Shown one piece after another: positions 36,632 through 46,420 of a stretch of 64,000 nucleotides of DNA. Position 1 is the first letter of the stretch; each line of letters begins with the position of its first letter. The position numbers and the translations under genes were made by a program. The notes beneath the pieces are model-generated. The model had not been told where the DNA came from and did no database searches. It saw only the letters and a list, made by a program, of their open reading frames with translations. Origin of the DNA: an uncultured Pseudomonadales bacterium (GTDB lineage Bacteria; Pseudomonadota; Gammaproteobacteria; Pseudomonadales; Balneatricaceae); NCBI GenBank assembly GCA_937773555.1, contig CALJVT010000001.1:1-64000 (forward strand). The letters run 5' to 3'.

Positions 36632-37924
36632 ATGATATTAGGCGCATACGGATTATTGTTGAAAAACCATATGCGCTTCGTATTGTTTGGTTTAATCACC
36701 GCTTTTGCCTCTTCTTTCGGGCAGACCTATTTTATTGGCATATTTGGCCACGCCATTCAGCAAGATTTTGCTATGAGCCACACTCAATGGGGTGGCATCT
36801 ATATGGCTGGTACTTTGTTGAGTGCCTTATTATTGCCGGTTACAGGCAAATTGATTGATCAGGTGCCATTGCAACGGTATACGTTTTTTGTGGTTTTGTT
36901 TTTGGCGTTTGCCTGTTGGTTTATTACCCAAGTACACAGCTTTGCTTGGCTTGTTGTTGGGATATTTTTATTACGTCAATCGGGGCAAGGCTTAATGAGC
37001 CATGTGGCGTATACCACTATGGGCCGTTATTTTGAACAACAGCGTGGTAAAGCCACCGCAATGGCAGCGATGGGTTTTGCGGCAGGTGAAGCCGCATTAC
37101 CAATCATTGCAGTCACAGCTATTGCAGCTGTAGGCTGGCGCTGGAGCTATATGGGTGTTGCTCTAGTTGTGCTGCTTATCATACTGCCTGCCAGCATGTG
37201 GTTGTTGAGAGGTCATCATGGACGTCATCAGGACTATGAGCAAAAGCTCAAGGCGCAAGAAGAAGCCTCACTGGATCAGGCCACCTCAGTCGTTAAAGAA
37301 ACGTCAGCTACTCAATCTGTTGAGAACCTTATCAATGCCAAGTCTTGGCGGCGCCGAGATGTGCTCAAAGACTATCGCTTCTACTTAATTCTACCGGGTG
37401 TATCGGCCACATCTTTGGTGAGTACTGCGCTATTTTTTCATCACCTTAATCTAGCTGATGAGAAAGGCTGGTCTCATACCTTTATTACGGGCAACTACCT
37501 GCTTTATTCACTCATAGCCACAGTTATGGCTGTTATTTCGGGACAACTAATTGATCGTTTTAGTGCGCTTTCACTCATGCCATTTACACTGCTACCTTTG
37601 GTTGCTGCGCTACTAATGATAAATTTAGTGGATAGTTATTGGGTTATTTGGCCTTATATGGTGTTCCTAGGCATAGGCTCAGGCCTAGCGCAAACAGCAC
37701 AAGCTGCCCTTTGGCCAGAATGTTATGGGGTACGTTACTTGGGGTCTATTAAGAGCTTATATTGGACCTTTGTGGTGTTCGCTTCAGCACTAGGCCCGGT
37801 ATGGTTAGGGTACTTGGTGGATCTAGGGTATAGTTTTCAGCAATCCGTTTTAACCATGGCGGTTTATCTGGTGTTAGCCACTGGGTTAATGATGCTAGGC
37901 TTAAGAAAGTTTCGTTTAGCTTAG
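36632..37924 (+). CDS. Major facilitator superfamily transporter
   Basis: This 430-residue protein has 12 predicted membrane helices in two bundles separated by a charged loop (about residues 195-245). The first bundle has the MFS loop signature GKLIDQVPLQRY, and a similar GQLIDRF follows in the second half. The organisation is like oxalate/formate-antiporter-type or monocarboxylate MFS carriers. It begins 35 bases after putA, so it may belong to proline or proline-derivative uptake, but PutP-type proline carriers are from a different family, so the substrate is open. Confidence 0.85.
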   Translation: MILGAYGLLLKNHMRFVLFGLITAFASSFGQTYFIGIFGHAIQQDFAMSHTQWGGIYMAGTLLSALLLPVTGKLIDQVPLQRYTFFVVLFLAFACWFITQVHSFAWLVVGIFLLRQSGQGLMSHVAYTTMGRYFEQQRGKATAMAAMGFAAGEAALPIIAVTAIAAVGWRWSYMGVALVVLLIILPASMWLLRGHHGRHQDYEQKLKAQEEASLDQATSVVKETSATQSVENLINAKSWRRRDVLKDYRFYLILPGVSATSLVSTALFFHHLNLADEKGWSHTFITGNYLLYSLIATVMAVISGQLIDRFSALSLMPFTLLPLVAALLMINLVDSYWVIWPYMVFLGIGSGLAQTAQAALWPECYGVRYLGSIKSLYWTFVVFASALGPVWLGYLVDLGYSFQQSVLTMAVYLVLATGLMMLGLRKFRLA

Positions 37925-37960
37925 GGCTAAGCATAGTTAGGTTTGCTAGCTTTCAGCGAG

Positions 37961-37966
37961 TATAAT
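37961..37966 (+). promoter_or_regulatory. -10 element ahead of trpGDC
   Basis: A perfect TATAAT lies 68 bases before the trpG start. No good -35 is present at 16-18 bases (TAGGTT is the best). This suggests the trpGDC operon has its own promoter after the MFS gene. Confidence 0.4.
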
Positions 37967-37971
37967 ATTCA

Positions 37972-37996
37972 CCAGTTAAACCAGTTAAACCAGTTA
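37972..37996 (+). repeat. Short tandem repeat CCAGTTAAA
   Basis: Two full copies of CCAGTTAAA and a third partial copy (CCAGTTA) run without gaps just downstream of the TATAAT, in the presumed leader of the trpGDC transcript. No short ORF with tandem Trp codons that would indicate an attenuator was seen here. Confidence 0.7.
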
Positions 37997-38033
37997 CGCG
38001 GTTTGTTATCTTATCTCTTAATGGGGCTTTCCT

Positions 38034-38612
38034 GTGTTGTTAATGCTCGATAACTACGATTCATTCACCTATAACCTAGTGCGCTATTTTCGAGAACTGG
38101 GCGCTGAGGTTGTGGTTTACCGAAATGACGAAATTAGTTTGACAGAAATTGAACACTTAGCGCCAAGCCATTTAGTGGTCTCTCCAGGGCCATGCACACC
38201 CAACGAAGCTGGCATTTCTATGGCGGCTATAGCCCACTTTGCTGGAAAAATTCCAGTGCTGGGTGTGTGTTTAGGCCACCAAAGTATTGGTCAAGTATTT
38301 GGTGGTAAGGTGGTTCGTGCAGAGAAAGTGATGCATGGAAAAACCTCTATGGTGAGCCATGAAAATGTGGGTGTTTTTGCAGGGTTAGCCCAGCCTGTAG
38401 AGGTAACTCGTTACCACTCTTTAGTGGTAGACGCTGATTCTTTACCTGAATGTTTAGAAGCCACAGCGTGGAGTTTAAATGCAGCAGGTGCCAAAGAGGT
38501 AATTATGGGTATTCGGCATAAAACCCTTGATGTAGAGGGTGTTCAGTTCCATCCAGAATCTGTCTTAACTCATCAAGGCCATGCGCTTTTGGCTAATTTC
38601 CTCAAACGTTAA
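38034..38612 (+). CDS. trpG: Anthranilate/aminodeoxychorismate synthase glutamine amidotransferase, trpDC-linked copy
   Basis: This 192-residue class I amidotransferase has [18 protein letters not shown] at the start, catalytic Cys in [13 protein letters not shown] and the His/Glu of [10 protein letters not shown]. It is followed by trpD and trpC, the usual trpGDC operon of Pseudomonas. Since trpE already has its own coupled trpG at 27875, this copy may serve TrpE, PabB (folate synthesis) or both. The GTG 38034 start is favoured by family length. Confidence 0.93.
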   Translation: MLLMLDNYDSFTYNLVRYFRELGAEVVVYRNDEISLTEIEHLAPSHLVVSPGPCTPNEAGISMAAIAHFAGKIPVLGVCLGHQSIGQVFGGKVVRAEKVMHGKTSMVSHENVGVFAGLAQPVEVTRYHSLVVDADSLPECLEATAWSLNAAGAKEVIMGIRHKTLDVEGVQFHPESVLTHQGHALLANFLKR

Positions 38613-38733
38613 TCGGTAACACAAAAAACACCTAGTTATTTACTAAATGATGGTTATAAAGCCTGATTTTAGGCAGTGTTATTTGCTAAAGTAGTGCATC
38701 TTGACCATTTGCTTAGTTGAATAAGGGTTCTCC

Positions 38734-39756
38734 ATGAATATGCAGCAGGCGATCGCAGCCGTTACCGACCGACAAGACTTAAGCCAAGCCCAAATGCAGG
38801 CCGTAATGAACCTTATTATGACGGGCGAAGCTACTCAGGCACAAGTGGGTGGGTTTTTGGTGGGTTTGCGCATGAAAGGTGAAACTGTAGACGAAATCAC
38901 CGGTGCAGTTATGGCCATGCGTGCTTTAGCCGCTGGTGTAGAGGTAAAAGGTGAGCATATCATCGACACCTGCGGCACTGGAGGTGACAGCTCTGGCATA
39001 TTTAATGTGTCGACAGGCTGTGCCTTTATAGCATCGGCAGCGGGTGCTCAAGTAGCCAAACATGGCAACCGTTCAATTTCCTCAAAGAGTGGCAGCTCCG
39101 ACCTTCTTGAAGCGGCAGGTGTCGATATTATGCTTAAACCTTTTCAGGTGGAGCTGTGTATTGCACAATTAGGAGTGGGCTTTATGTTTGCTCCGGCGCA
39201 CCATAGCGCTATGAAACATGCCATTGGTCCTCGGCGTGAAATGGCTATTCGAACGTTATTTAATATTCTAGGACCACTGACTAACCCAGCGGGCGCACCT
39301 CATCAGGTTTTAGGTGTGTTTAGTCGTCAATGGCAACGGCCTATGGCGCAAGTGTTAAGGCGATTAGGTAGCAAACACGTTATGGTGGTGCATTCTGAAG
39401 ACGGCTTAGATGAAATTAGTATTGCCGCTCCTACCTATGTGGTGGAACTCAACAACGGTGAAATTACTGAATACACTATTGATCCCACAGACTACAACTT
39501 ATCCCATAAAAGCCTAGATGCCCTAGTGGTTGACGATGCGATAGGTAGCCTAAAGCTGATTAAACAAGCGTTTGCTGGCGAAGTTGGTGCACCGTTAGAC
39601 ATGTTGCTGCTTAATGCCGGAGCAGCCATATACAGTGCAGACTTAGCGATAGACTTGGCGGCAGGCATTGAGCAGGCTAGAGCCGCTATTAGCAGCGGTG
39701 CAGCCCAACAAAAGCTCGATGACTTAATTCAATTGACACAAGGGTTCAATTCTTAA
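38734..39756 (+). CDS. trpD: Anthranilate phosphoribosyltransferase
   Basis: This 340-residue enzyme joins anthranilate to PRPP. The phosphoribosyl-binding [17 protein letters not shown] (about residues 79-95), [15 protein letters not shown] and the [13 protein letters not shown] stretch are clear. It is 121 bases after trpG and overlaps trpC by one base (TAATG), so trpD and trpC are translationally coupled. Confidence 0.97.
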   Translation: MNMQQAIAAVTDRQDLSQAQMQAVMNLIMTGEATQAQVGGFLVGLRMKGETVDEITGAVMAMRALAAGVEVKGEHIIDTCGTGGDSSGIFNVSTGCAFIASAAGAQVAKHGNRSISSKSGSSDLLEAAGVDIMLKPFQVELCIAQLGVGFMFAPAHHSAMKHAIGPRREMAIRTLFNILGPLTNPAGAPHQVLGVFSRQWQRPMAQVLRRLGSKHVMVVHSEDGLDEISIAAPTYVVELNNGEITEYTIDPTDYNLSHKSLDALVVDDAIGSLKLIKQAFAGEVGAPLDMLLLNAGAAIYSADLAIDLAAGIEQARAAISSGAAQQKLDDLIQLTQGFNS

Positions 39757-40562
39757 TGAACACGCCAACAGTACTTAAACGCATTGTTTCCCGCAAGCTC
39801 GAAGAGATCGCTCAGCGCCAGCAACACACCTCCATCGATGACCTAAAACTTAAAGTTGAAGCCAATCGAAGTGGTCCAATGGCTCCACGTGGTTTTACTA
39901 AAGCTATGCAAAAAAAATTAGCACAAGGCTTACCAGCGGTGATTGCCGAAGCTAAGAAAGCCTCGCCCAGTAAAGGTGTGATCCGTGAAAACTTTAACCC
40001 GGCAGCCATAGCTGCTAGCTATGAAGCGGGTGGGGCTGCATGTATATCAGTATTAACAGACGCTGACTTCTTTCAGGGCCACGAAGACTATTTACAGCTA
40101 GCGCGTGCAGCGTGTAACCTACCTGTTATTCGTAAAGATTTTATTGTAGACCCTTATCAGGTTTACGAATCTAGAGCGATTGGTGCAGATTGTATTTTAC
40201 TCATCGTAGCCTGTTTGGAAGATCAGCAAATGCAGCAGTTGGCTCAGTTGGCTGAACATCTAGGCATGGATGTATTGGTAGAATCCCATGACGCGCAAGA
40301 GTTGGCCCGGGCCCTAACCTTGAGTACACCTTTAGTGGGTATTAATAATCGAAATTTACATACCTTTGAACTGACTCTGCAGACAACCTTTGACTTATTT
40401 TCGATGGTGCCAGAAAATCGAATAGTGATTACGGAAAGTGGCATCCATACTCCTGCCGATGTAACTTTGATGAAAAACCAAAAGGTGAATTCGTTTTTGG
40501 TGGGAGAGTCCTTTATGCGTGCTAGTGATCCTGGTGCAAAATTAGCCGAATTGTTCGGTTAA
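39756..40562 (+). CDS. trpC: Indole-3-glycerol phosphate synthase
   Basis: This 268-residue TIM barrel closes the indole ring of tryptophan. It has [17 protein letters not shown] with the catalytic Lys, [44 protein letters not shown] and [12 protein letters not shown]. It is a stand-alone TrpC without the TrpF fusion seen in enterics. It is the last gene of the operon, since the following DUF2147 gene has its own leader. Confidence 0.97.
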   Translation: MNTPTVLKRIVSRKLEEIAQRQQHTSIDDLKLKVEANRSGPMAPRGFTKAMQKKLAQGLPAVIAEAKKASPSKGVIRENFNPAAIAASYEAGGAACISVLTDADFFQGHEDYLQLARAACNLPVIRKDFIVDPYQVYESRAIGADCILLIVACLEDQQMQQLAQLAEHLGMDVLVESHDAQELARALTLSTPLVGINNRNLHTFELTLQTTFDLFSMVPENRIVITESGIHTPADVTLMKNQKVNSFLVGESFMRASDPGAKLAELFG

Positions 40563-40600
40563 TTAATGTTTAATAAAATAAATATAAGAGAGCATTAATT

Positions 40601-41170
40601 ATGAAAAACTCATTACAGCCCCTAAGCCAAGCTCAACCTCAGTCTGAGGTTAAAGCTGCAGCATTTCCCGTTACTAAGCCGGTTCTTCGTGTGGCAAAGG
40701 CCGCGCTGCTAACAACACTAGTTGCTCTGGTGTGGGTGCTAAGTAGTACTTATGCTTTAGCTAACGGTGATCAAATTATTGGCTCCTGGATTACTCCAGA
40801 TGACAAGGCAGTGGTAGAGATTTATCAACAGAACGGTGAGTATTTTGGTAAATTTGTGTCTTTAAAAGAGCCTCTTTACCCTGTAGGGCATGAGAGTGGA
40901 TTAGATGGTCAGGTAAAAACTGATCGTAAAAATCCGGATGCCACGCAACATGAGCAACTGATTATTGGGTTAGTCATGCTTAATGGCATGAGCTACGTTG
41001 GTGAAAAGAAAGGCAAGCACAAGTGGCAAGGTGGCACCATATATGATCCAAGTAATGGTAAAGCTTACAAGTGCACCATTAAGCTCAGTGCTGATGGCAC
41101 CCTAGATTTGCGCGGCTATATTGGTATTTCTTTATTTGGTCGTACCCAAGTATGGCGTCCGCAGCAGTAA
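40601..41170 (+). CDS. DUF2147 family exported protein
   Basis: This 189-residue protein has a long N-terminal region, then a hydrophobic segment (about residues 33-53) ending LANG, probably an uncleaved or late signal peptide. The mature part matches DUF2147: IIGSWITPDDKAVVEIYQQNG and the WQGGTIYDPSNGKAYKC motif, with RGYIGISLFGRTQVW at the end. The family is a small periplasmic beta-barrel of unknown function that occurs widely in proteobacteria. Confidence 0.88.
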   Translation: MKNSLQPLSQAQPQSEVKAAAFPVTKPVLRVAKAALLTTLVALVWVLSSTYALANGDQIIGSWITPDDKAVVEIYQQNGEYFGKFVSLKEPLYPVGHESGLDGQVKTDRKNPDATQHEQLIIGLVMLNGMSYVGEKKGKHKWQGGTIYDPSNGKAYKCTIKLSADGTLDLRGYIGISLFGRTQVWRPQQ

Positions 41171-41209
41171 CAACTATAGATTAATACATACATTAGGTAG
41201 TAGCGCATT

Positions 41210-41635
41210 ATGGAAGCAAACGTTAGTTGGGCTGGTGGTGTTAGTTTTAATGCCGAATCAGGCTCTGGTCATAAAGTAACTTTAGATGGCCCACCTACTT
41301 CAGGGGGTAAAAACCTAGGCGCTCGACCGATGGAGTTAATGCTGATGGGGTTAGGAGGTTGCACAGCGTTTGATGTGATGACCATTCTTAAAAAAACCCG
41401 TCAAGATGTAACAGATTGTGTGGCACAGCTCAGTGCAGAACGCGCTGATGCAGTGCCGTCGGTCTTTACAAAAATCCATGTGCACTTTGTGGTGACTGGC
41501 CATAATTTAAAACCTAAGCATGTTGCCCGTGCTATTAAGTTATCATCTGAAGAGTACTGTTCTGCTTCTATCATGCTAGAAAAGGGTGGCGTTGCAATAA
41601 CCCATGACTATGAAATTATAGAGCTGGGTTCCTAA
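41210..41635 (+). CDS. OsmC-family peroxiredoxin-like protein (YhfA type)
   Basis: This 141-residue protein has both OsmC cysteines: [10 protein letters not shown] (about residue 51) and [10 protein letters not shown] (about residue 116). It belongs to the YhfA branch; OsmC/Ohr members reduce organic hydroperoxides with two Cys. In YhfA the activity is less certain. It is followed one base later by hisC. Confidence 0.88.
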   Translation: MEANVSWAGGVSFNAESGSGHKVTLDGPPTSGGKNLGARPMELMLMGLGGCTAFDVMTILKKTRQDVTDCVAQLSAERADAVPSVFTKIHVHFVVTGHNLKPKHVARAIKLSSEEYCSASIMLEKGGVAITHDYEIIELGS

Positions 41636-41636
41636 C

Positions 41637-42725
41637 GTGAGTTCAACAAACATTAACGCAAATCGCTTTTGGTCACCCAAAGTACATAATCTACTGCCCT
41701 ACGTGCCTGGAGAACAACCTAAGCTAAGTAACTTAGTGAAGCTTAATACCAATGAAAACCCATTCCCACCTTCCTCGAAGGTGTTTGCAGCAATGCAAGG
41801 TCAGCTGTGCGACTCATTGCGTCTGTACCCAGACCCCAACGCCACTGAATTATGCCAAAGTCTGGCCAAGCGTGCAGGGTTGGCAGTGGACCAAGTGTTT
41901 GTAGGTAACGGGTCTGATGAGGTTTTAGCCCATACCTTTCAGGCATTATTACAACACAGCGAACCGTTATTGTTTCCAGACATTAGTTATAGTTTTTACC
42001 CCGTGTATTGTGGGTTATTTGGCATCGACAAGCGCGAAGTGCCCCTAGCCGAAGACCTCACTATTAACGTAAATGACTATCAGGGGCCTAATGGCGGAGT
42101 GATCCTTCCCAACCCAAATGCGCCCACTGGTGAGTTACTTAGCTTAGTGGCCATTGGTCAATTACTTACAGCCAATCCCAATAGGGTGGTAGTGATAGAC
42201 GAAGCGTATATCGACTTTGGTGGCCAGTCAGCTACACAACTGGTGCCACAATTTGATAACTTGTTGGTGGTTCAAACACTATCAAAATCGCGTTCTTTAG
42301 CCGGTTTAAGGGTAGGCTTTGCCTTTGGCCAAAGTCACCTAATAGACGCTCTAGAAAGAGTAAAGAATAGCTTTAATTCATACCCTTTAAGCAGCGAAGC
42401 TCAAGCCGGTGCTGTAGCAGCAATAGAAGATGAAGATTATTTCCAACAGACCTGCCAAGCCAATATTGAGCAGCGCGAGCAACTTGCAGGTCAGTTAAAG
42501 GCATTGGGCTTTAGCATGACTCAATCCCATGCTAACTTCTTATTCGTGACCCATCGATCTATGGAAGCAGCAGCTATTGCAGCGGCATTAAGGCAGCAAG
42601 GCATTATTGTGCGGCATCTTACTAATAGTCCACGCATCACTAACTACCTGCGTATTAGCGTAGGCAGCGCAAGTGATTGTGAAATGTTAGTGCAGGCTTT
42701 AACAGAGCTGCTTAGCAGTAGCTAA
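41637..42725 (+). CDS. hisC: Histidinol-phosphate aminotransferase
   Basis: This 362-residue class I/II PLP enzyme transaminates imidazole acetol phosphate in histidine synthesis. The motifs [33 protein letters not shown] and the PLP Lys in [15 protein letters not shown] (about residue 219) fit HisC. It is isolated from other his genes, as often in gammaproteobacteria with split his loci, so action on aromatic amino acids cannot be ruled out. The start is GTG 41637. Confidence 0.92.
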   Translation: MSSTNINANRFWSPKVHNLLPYVPGEQPKLSNLVKLNTNENPFPPSSKVFAAMQGQLCDSLRLYPDPNATELCQSLAKRAGLAVDQVFVGNGSDEVLAHTFQALLQHSEPLLFPDISYSFYPVYCGLFGIDKREVPLAEDLTINVNDYQGPNGGVILPNPNAPTGELLSLVAIGQLLTANPNRVVVIDEAYIDFGGQSATQLVPQFDNLLVVQTLSKSRSLAGLRVGFAFGQSHLIDALERVKNSFNSYPLSSEAQAGAVAAIEDEDYFQQTCQANIEQREQLAGQLKALGFSMTQSHANFLFVTHRSMEAAAIAAALRQQGIIVRHLTNSPRITNYLRISVGSASDCEMLVQALTELLSSS

Positions 42726-42749
42726 CCGGTAAGCAAACATGCCTCTGCG

Positions 42750-43082
42750 TTAAGCACAAAACGCCCTGCCACCCATCAAATGCAGGTGAATATGGTACAC
42801 CACTTGACCACCGTCAGGGTTACAGTTCATTTGCACGCGATAACCACCTTCTGCAACACCTGCCTCTTTGGCTAACTTAGCAGCCGTAAGCATCATGTGT
42901 CCAAGTAGGGCTTGATGCTCTGGGTTAGCATCGTTAAGTGTAGCGATGGGTTGTTTAGGAATGATTAAATAATGCACAGGTGCTTTTGGTGCGATGTCCT
43001 TAAAAGCTAAAACCTGCTCATCTTCATAAATAATATCAGCTGGAATCTCTCGGCTGATAATTTTATCAAAAATAGTACTCAT
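42750..43082 (-). CDS. hinT: HIT family purine nucleoside phosphoramidase HinT
   Basis: This 110-residue protein has the histidine triad YHIHLHLMGG at the C-terminus and FDKIISREIPADIIYEDE at the N-terminus. It hydrolyses AMP-lysine and similar phosphoramidates. The gene is convergent with hisC and lies beyond purD on the same strand. Confidence 0.95.
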   Translation of the reverse strand: MSTIFDKIISREIPADIIYEDEQVLAFKDIAPKAPVHYLIIPKQPIATLNDANPEHQALLGHMMLTAAKLAKEAGVAEGGYRVQMNCNPDGGQVVYHIHLHLMGGRAFCA

Positions 43083-43105
43083 AGTAGTGACCCAGTGTTA
43101 ACAGG

Positions 43106-44395
43106 TTAATGAAGTTGTTCTCGAGCAATAGCCCTATAAGCGATATCACGGCGACAAAACTTGCCTTCCCAGCTGATTTTGTCGGCAAGTTCATAGGCGT
43201 TATGCTGAGCCTGGCCTACTGTATCGCCAAGCGAAACAGCACACAGTACCCGCCCTCCATTAGTAATCACCATTCCGTCTTCATTGAGAGCAGTCCCCGC
43301 ATGGAATATCTTACTGGTATTGCCCGCTTCTTCGGGTAAGCTAATAACATCGCCTTTAGGGTAATTGTCTGGATACCCTTGCGCAGCTAAAACTACACCA
43401 ACGGCTGGGCGGTCATCCCAGTAGGCTATAGTTTGATCTAGAACCCCCATTGTGCCTGCAATACAAAGCTCTACGATACTGTTCTTAAGTCGCATCATAA
43501 TAGGTTGAGTTTCAGGGTCACCAAAACGGCAGTTAAATTCTAACACCTTAGGTGTGCCATCAGCTGCAACCATGATGCCTGCGTAGAGAAAACCTGTGTA
43601 AACATAACCGTCAGTAGCCATACCGTTAACAGTGGGCATAATGACTTCATCCATAATGCGTTTATGCATTGCTTCATCAACCAAAGGAGCAGGTGAGTAG
43701 GCCCCCATGCCGCCTGTGTTAGGGCCTTGGTCACCTTCGTCCCGTGCCTTGTGATCCTGACTAGAAGCTAGTGGCAGCACATTTTTTCCGTCTGCCATAA
43801 CAATGAAGCTGGCTTCTTCGCCTAATAAAAACTCCTCAATAACAACACGGTTACCTGCCTCGCCAAAAGCATTACCTGCTAGCATGTCTTCCACTGCTGT
43901 ACAGGCTTGTTCTACACTGTCTGCTAAAATCACACCTTTGCCTGCAGCTAAGCCGTCAGCTTTAACAACAATGGGAGCACCTTGAGCCTTAATGTATGCC
44001 ACAGCGGGTGCTATCTCTGTAAAGGTTTCGTATGCTGCTGTTGGGATGTTATGACGTTTGAGGAAGTCTTTGGCATAGGCTTTAGAGCCCTCAAGCTGCG
44101 CAGCACCTTGAGTTGGGCCAAAGATATCCATGCCTGCAGCGCGAAATAGATCGACCACACCTGCAACTAGGGGGGCTTCAGGCCCAACAATGGTTAGATC
44201 TATATTATTGGTCTTGGCAAAGTGCAATAAACCCTCAATGTCCATCACATCGATAGCAACATTTTCGGTTTTGTTTTCTAAGGCGGTGCCCGCATTACCC
44301 GGCGCTACAAATATTTTGTGTACGCCTCGGTTTTTAGAGGCTTGCCATGCCAGTGCGTGTTCACGGCCACCACCACCAATAATTAATACATTCAT
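43106..44395 (-). CDS. purD: Phosphoribosylamine-glycine ligase
   Basis: This 429-residue ATP-grasp enzyme does the second step of purine synthesis. It starts MNVLIIGGGGREHALAW and has IVVKADGLAAGKGVILA for ATP and the GGMGAYSPAPL and FNCRFGDPETQ metal/substrate motifs. It follows purH by about 87 bases, so dusB-fis-purH-purD form a group on the minus strand as in Pseudomonas. Confidence 0.97.
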   Translation of the reverse strand: MNVLIIGGGGREHALAWQASKNRGVHKIFVAPGNAGTALENKTENVAIDVMDIEGLLHFAKTNNIDLTIVGPEAPLVAGVVDLFRAAGMDIFGPTQGAAQLEGSKAYAKDFLKRHNIPTAAYETFTEIAPAVAYIKAQGAPIVVKADGLAAGKGVILADSVEQACTAVEDMLAGNAFGEAGNRVVIEEFLLGEEASFIVMADGKNVLPLASSQDHKARDEGDQGPNTGGMGAYSPAPLVDEAMHKRIMDEVIMPTVNGMATDGYVYTGFLYAGIMVAADGTPKVLEFNCRFGDPETQPIMMRLKNSIVELCIAGTMGVLDQTIAYWDDRPAVGVVLAAQGYPDNYPKGDVISLPEEAGNTSKIFHAGTALNEDGMVITNGGRVLCAVSLGDTVGQAQHNAYELADKISWEGKFCRRDIAYRAIAREQLH

Positions 44396-44482
44396 GTTAT
44401 TTCCTGTTGCTTAAGTGACTAGTTGTCTTGTCATTACTCAGTCCCGTGCGAACTATAGGATGCGCTGGGGCTATGGATTATA

Positions 44483-46048
44483 TTAATGACGGAAGTGACG
44501 CATTCCAGTAAATATCATGCTAATGTTATGTTCATTGGCTGCAGTAATGATTTCATCATCGCGCATTGAGCCACCCGGCTGAATAATAGCGCTAATGCCA
44601 GCTTCTGCAGCGGCATCGATCCCATCGCGGAAAGGAAAGAAAGCATCAGATGCCATGACCGAACCTTTAACTTCTAAGCCTTCATCACTTGCCTTAATGC
44701 CCGCGATTTTAGCGCTGTAAACCCGGCTCATTTGCCCAGCACCAACACCAATCGTCATGCCGCCTTTGCAATATACTATGGCATTTGATTTAACATATTT
44801 TGCGACCTTCCAAGCAAATTGTAGGTCATGCATTTCAGCTTCTGTTGGCATGCGTTGGCTGACAATTTTTAGGTCAGCCTCAAGCATTTGGCCTAAATCG
44901 CGGTCTTGAACTAATAAACCGCCAGTGACGCGTTTGTAGTCTAGCTCTGCGACTCGTAAATGCGGCAAGTCGCCACAGCTTAATACGCGAACATTAGGCT
45001 TTCTGGCTAGGGTTGCTGCGGCAGAAGCACTGATGCTTGGCGCAATAATCACTTCTACAAATTGTCGGTCTATAATGCGTTGAGCAGTGGCAGAGTCTAG
45101 TTCACGGTTAAATGCAATAATGCCACCAAACGCGGAGGTTGAATCAGTACTGTAAGCTTTTTCATAGGCTTCAGTAATATCTTTACCCATAGCTACACCG
45201 CATGGGTTTGCATGTTTAACAATAACGCAAGCAGGATCTTGAAAGGCCTTTACACACTCTATAGCCGCATCTGTATCAGCAATATTGTTAAACGAAAGTG
45301 CCTTGCCTTGCACTTGTTGGGCAGTGGATACACTAGCTTCGTTGGTCTCATTTTCTGTATAAAAGGCAGCACTTTGATGTGGGTTTTCACCATAGCGCAT
45401 ATCCTGAACCTTTTTAAATTGAGTGTTAAAGGTGCGTGGGAATTTAGAGCGTGTATCCAATTGTGCGCCTAGGTAATTAGCGATTGCACCATCGTACATA
45501 GCCGTGTGTTCAAATGCTTTACAGGCAAGGTCTGTGCGTGTGGTTTGGCTTAGGCCACCTTTATTTGTTAACTCTTTAAGGATGCCCGAGTAGTCAGAAG
45601 AGTTCACTACAATCGCGACATGTTTGTTATTCTTTGCGGCTGAGCGAACCATGGTAGGGCCGCCAATGTCTATATTTTCAATAGCCATATCTAAGGTGCA
45701 GTCATCACGTTCAATGGTAGCTTTAAACGGATAAAGATTCACTACCACAAGGTCAATTGCATCAATGCCATGCTCTTCCATGACCCCGTCGTCTTGCCCA
45801 CGCCGGCCCAAAATGCCACCGTGAATTTTGGGGTGTAGTGTTTTTACACGGCCATCCATCATTTCTGGGAAACCAGTGTAATCAGAGACTTCAATAGCAG
45901 CGATACCTGAATCATTTAATAACTTAAAAGTGCCCCCGGTGGACAAAATTTCCACTCCAGAATGACTCAATTGTTGGGCAAATTCTACGATGCCTTTTTT
46001 ATCTGAAACGCTGATGAGAGCCCGGCGAATGGCGTGTACATGTGACAT
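44483..46048 (-). CDS. purH: Bifunctional AICAR transformylase / IMP cyclohydrolase
   Basis: This 521-residue enzyme performs the last two steps to IMP. The N-terminal MGS-like IMP cyclohydrolase domain (about 1-195) has [17 protein letters not shown] and [21 protein letters not shown]. The AICAR transformylase domain follows, with [10 protein letters not shown] and the FFPFRDGID and [11 protein letters not shown] motifs. It has the standard length and lies 35 bases after fis. Confidence 0.98.
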   Translation of the reverse strand: MSHVHAIRRALISVSDKKGIVEFAQQLSHSGVEILSTGGTFKLLNDSGIAAIEVSDYTGFPEMMDGRVKTLHPKIHGGILGRRGQDDGVMEEHGIDAIDLVVVNLYPFKATIERDDCTLDMAIENIDIGGPTMVRSAAKNNKHVAIVVNSSDYSGILKELTNKGGLSQTTRTDLACKAFEHTAMYDGAIANYLGAQLDTRSKFPRTFNTQFKKVQDMRYGENPHQSAAFYTENETNEASVSTAQQVQGKALSFNNIADTDAAIECVKAFQDPACVIVKHANPCGVAMGKDITEAYEKAYSTDSTSAFGGIIAFNRELDSATAQRIIDRQFVEVIIAPSISASAAATLARKPNVRVLSCGDLPHLRVAELDYKRVTGGLLVQDRDLGQMLEADLKIVSQRMPTEAEMHDLQFAWKVAKYVKSNAIVYCKGGMTIGVGAGQMSRVYSAKIAGIKASDEGLEVKGSVMASDAFFPFRDGIDAAAEAGISAIIQPGGSMRDDEIITAANEHNISMIFTGMRHFRH

Positions 46049-46083
46049 GATTCTATCCTTTTAACTACGGAGGTTGGTGCTGT

Positions 46084-46416
46084 CTAAAGTAAATCGTACT
46101 GTTTTAATTTTTTACGTAAAGTGCCTCGGTTAAGGCCAAGAAGGGCAGCCGCCTTAGACTGGTTATCTTGAGTGTGTTGCATTACGCACTCAAACAATGG
46201 AGCCTCTACCTGATGCATAAATAAATCATATAACGCAGTGGTTTGTTGGCCATCAAGTTCGTTAAAGTACTGGGTTAAAGATTGTTCTACACTTTGGCGT
46301 AAGGACTTTGGCACTTGCCCTTTCTCGGCGTCATTATCATTGCTCAAAGCCGTATTGTTGCTAGGGCTCTGGGCTTCAAGCAACGTGTTTGTGGGGTTAT
46401 TGGTGTTATAGCTCAT
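46084..46416 (-). CDS. fis: DNA-binding protein Fis
   Basis: This nucleoid protein of about 110 residues has the conserved C-terminal helix-turn-helix NQSKAAALLGLNRGTLRKKLKQYDLL and the dimer helices before it. An Asn/Ser-rich 40-residue N-terminal tail is longer than in E. coli Fis (98). ATG 46416 lies just after the dusB stop; the longer frame to 46449 would overlap dusB and adds unconserved residues. The dusB-fis pairing is a well-known operon. Confidence 0.95.
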   Translation of the reverse strand: MSYNTNNPTNTLLEAQSPSNNTALSNDNDAEKGQVPKSLRQSVEQSLTQYFNELDGQQTTALYDLFMHQVEAPLFECVMQHTQDNQSKAAALLGLNRGTLRKKLKQYDLL

Positions 46417-46420
46417 GGTG

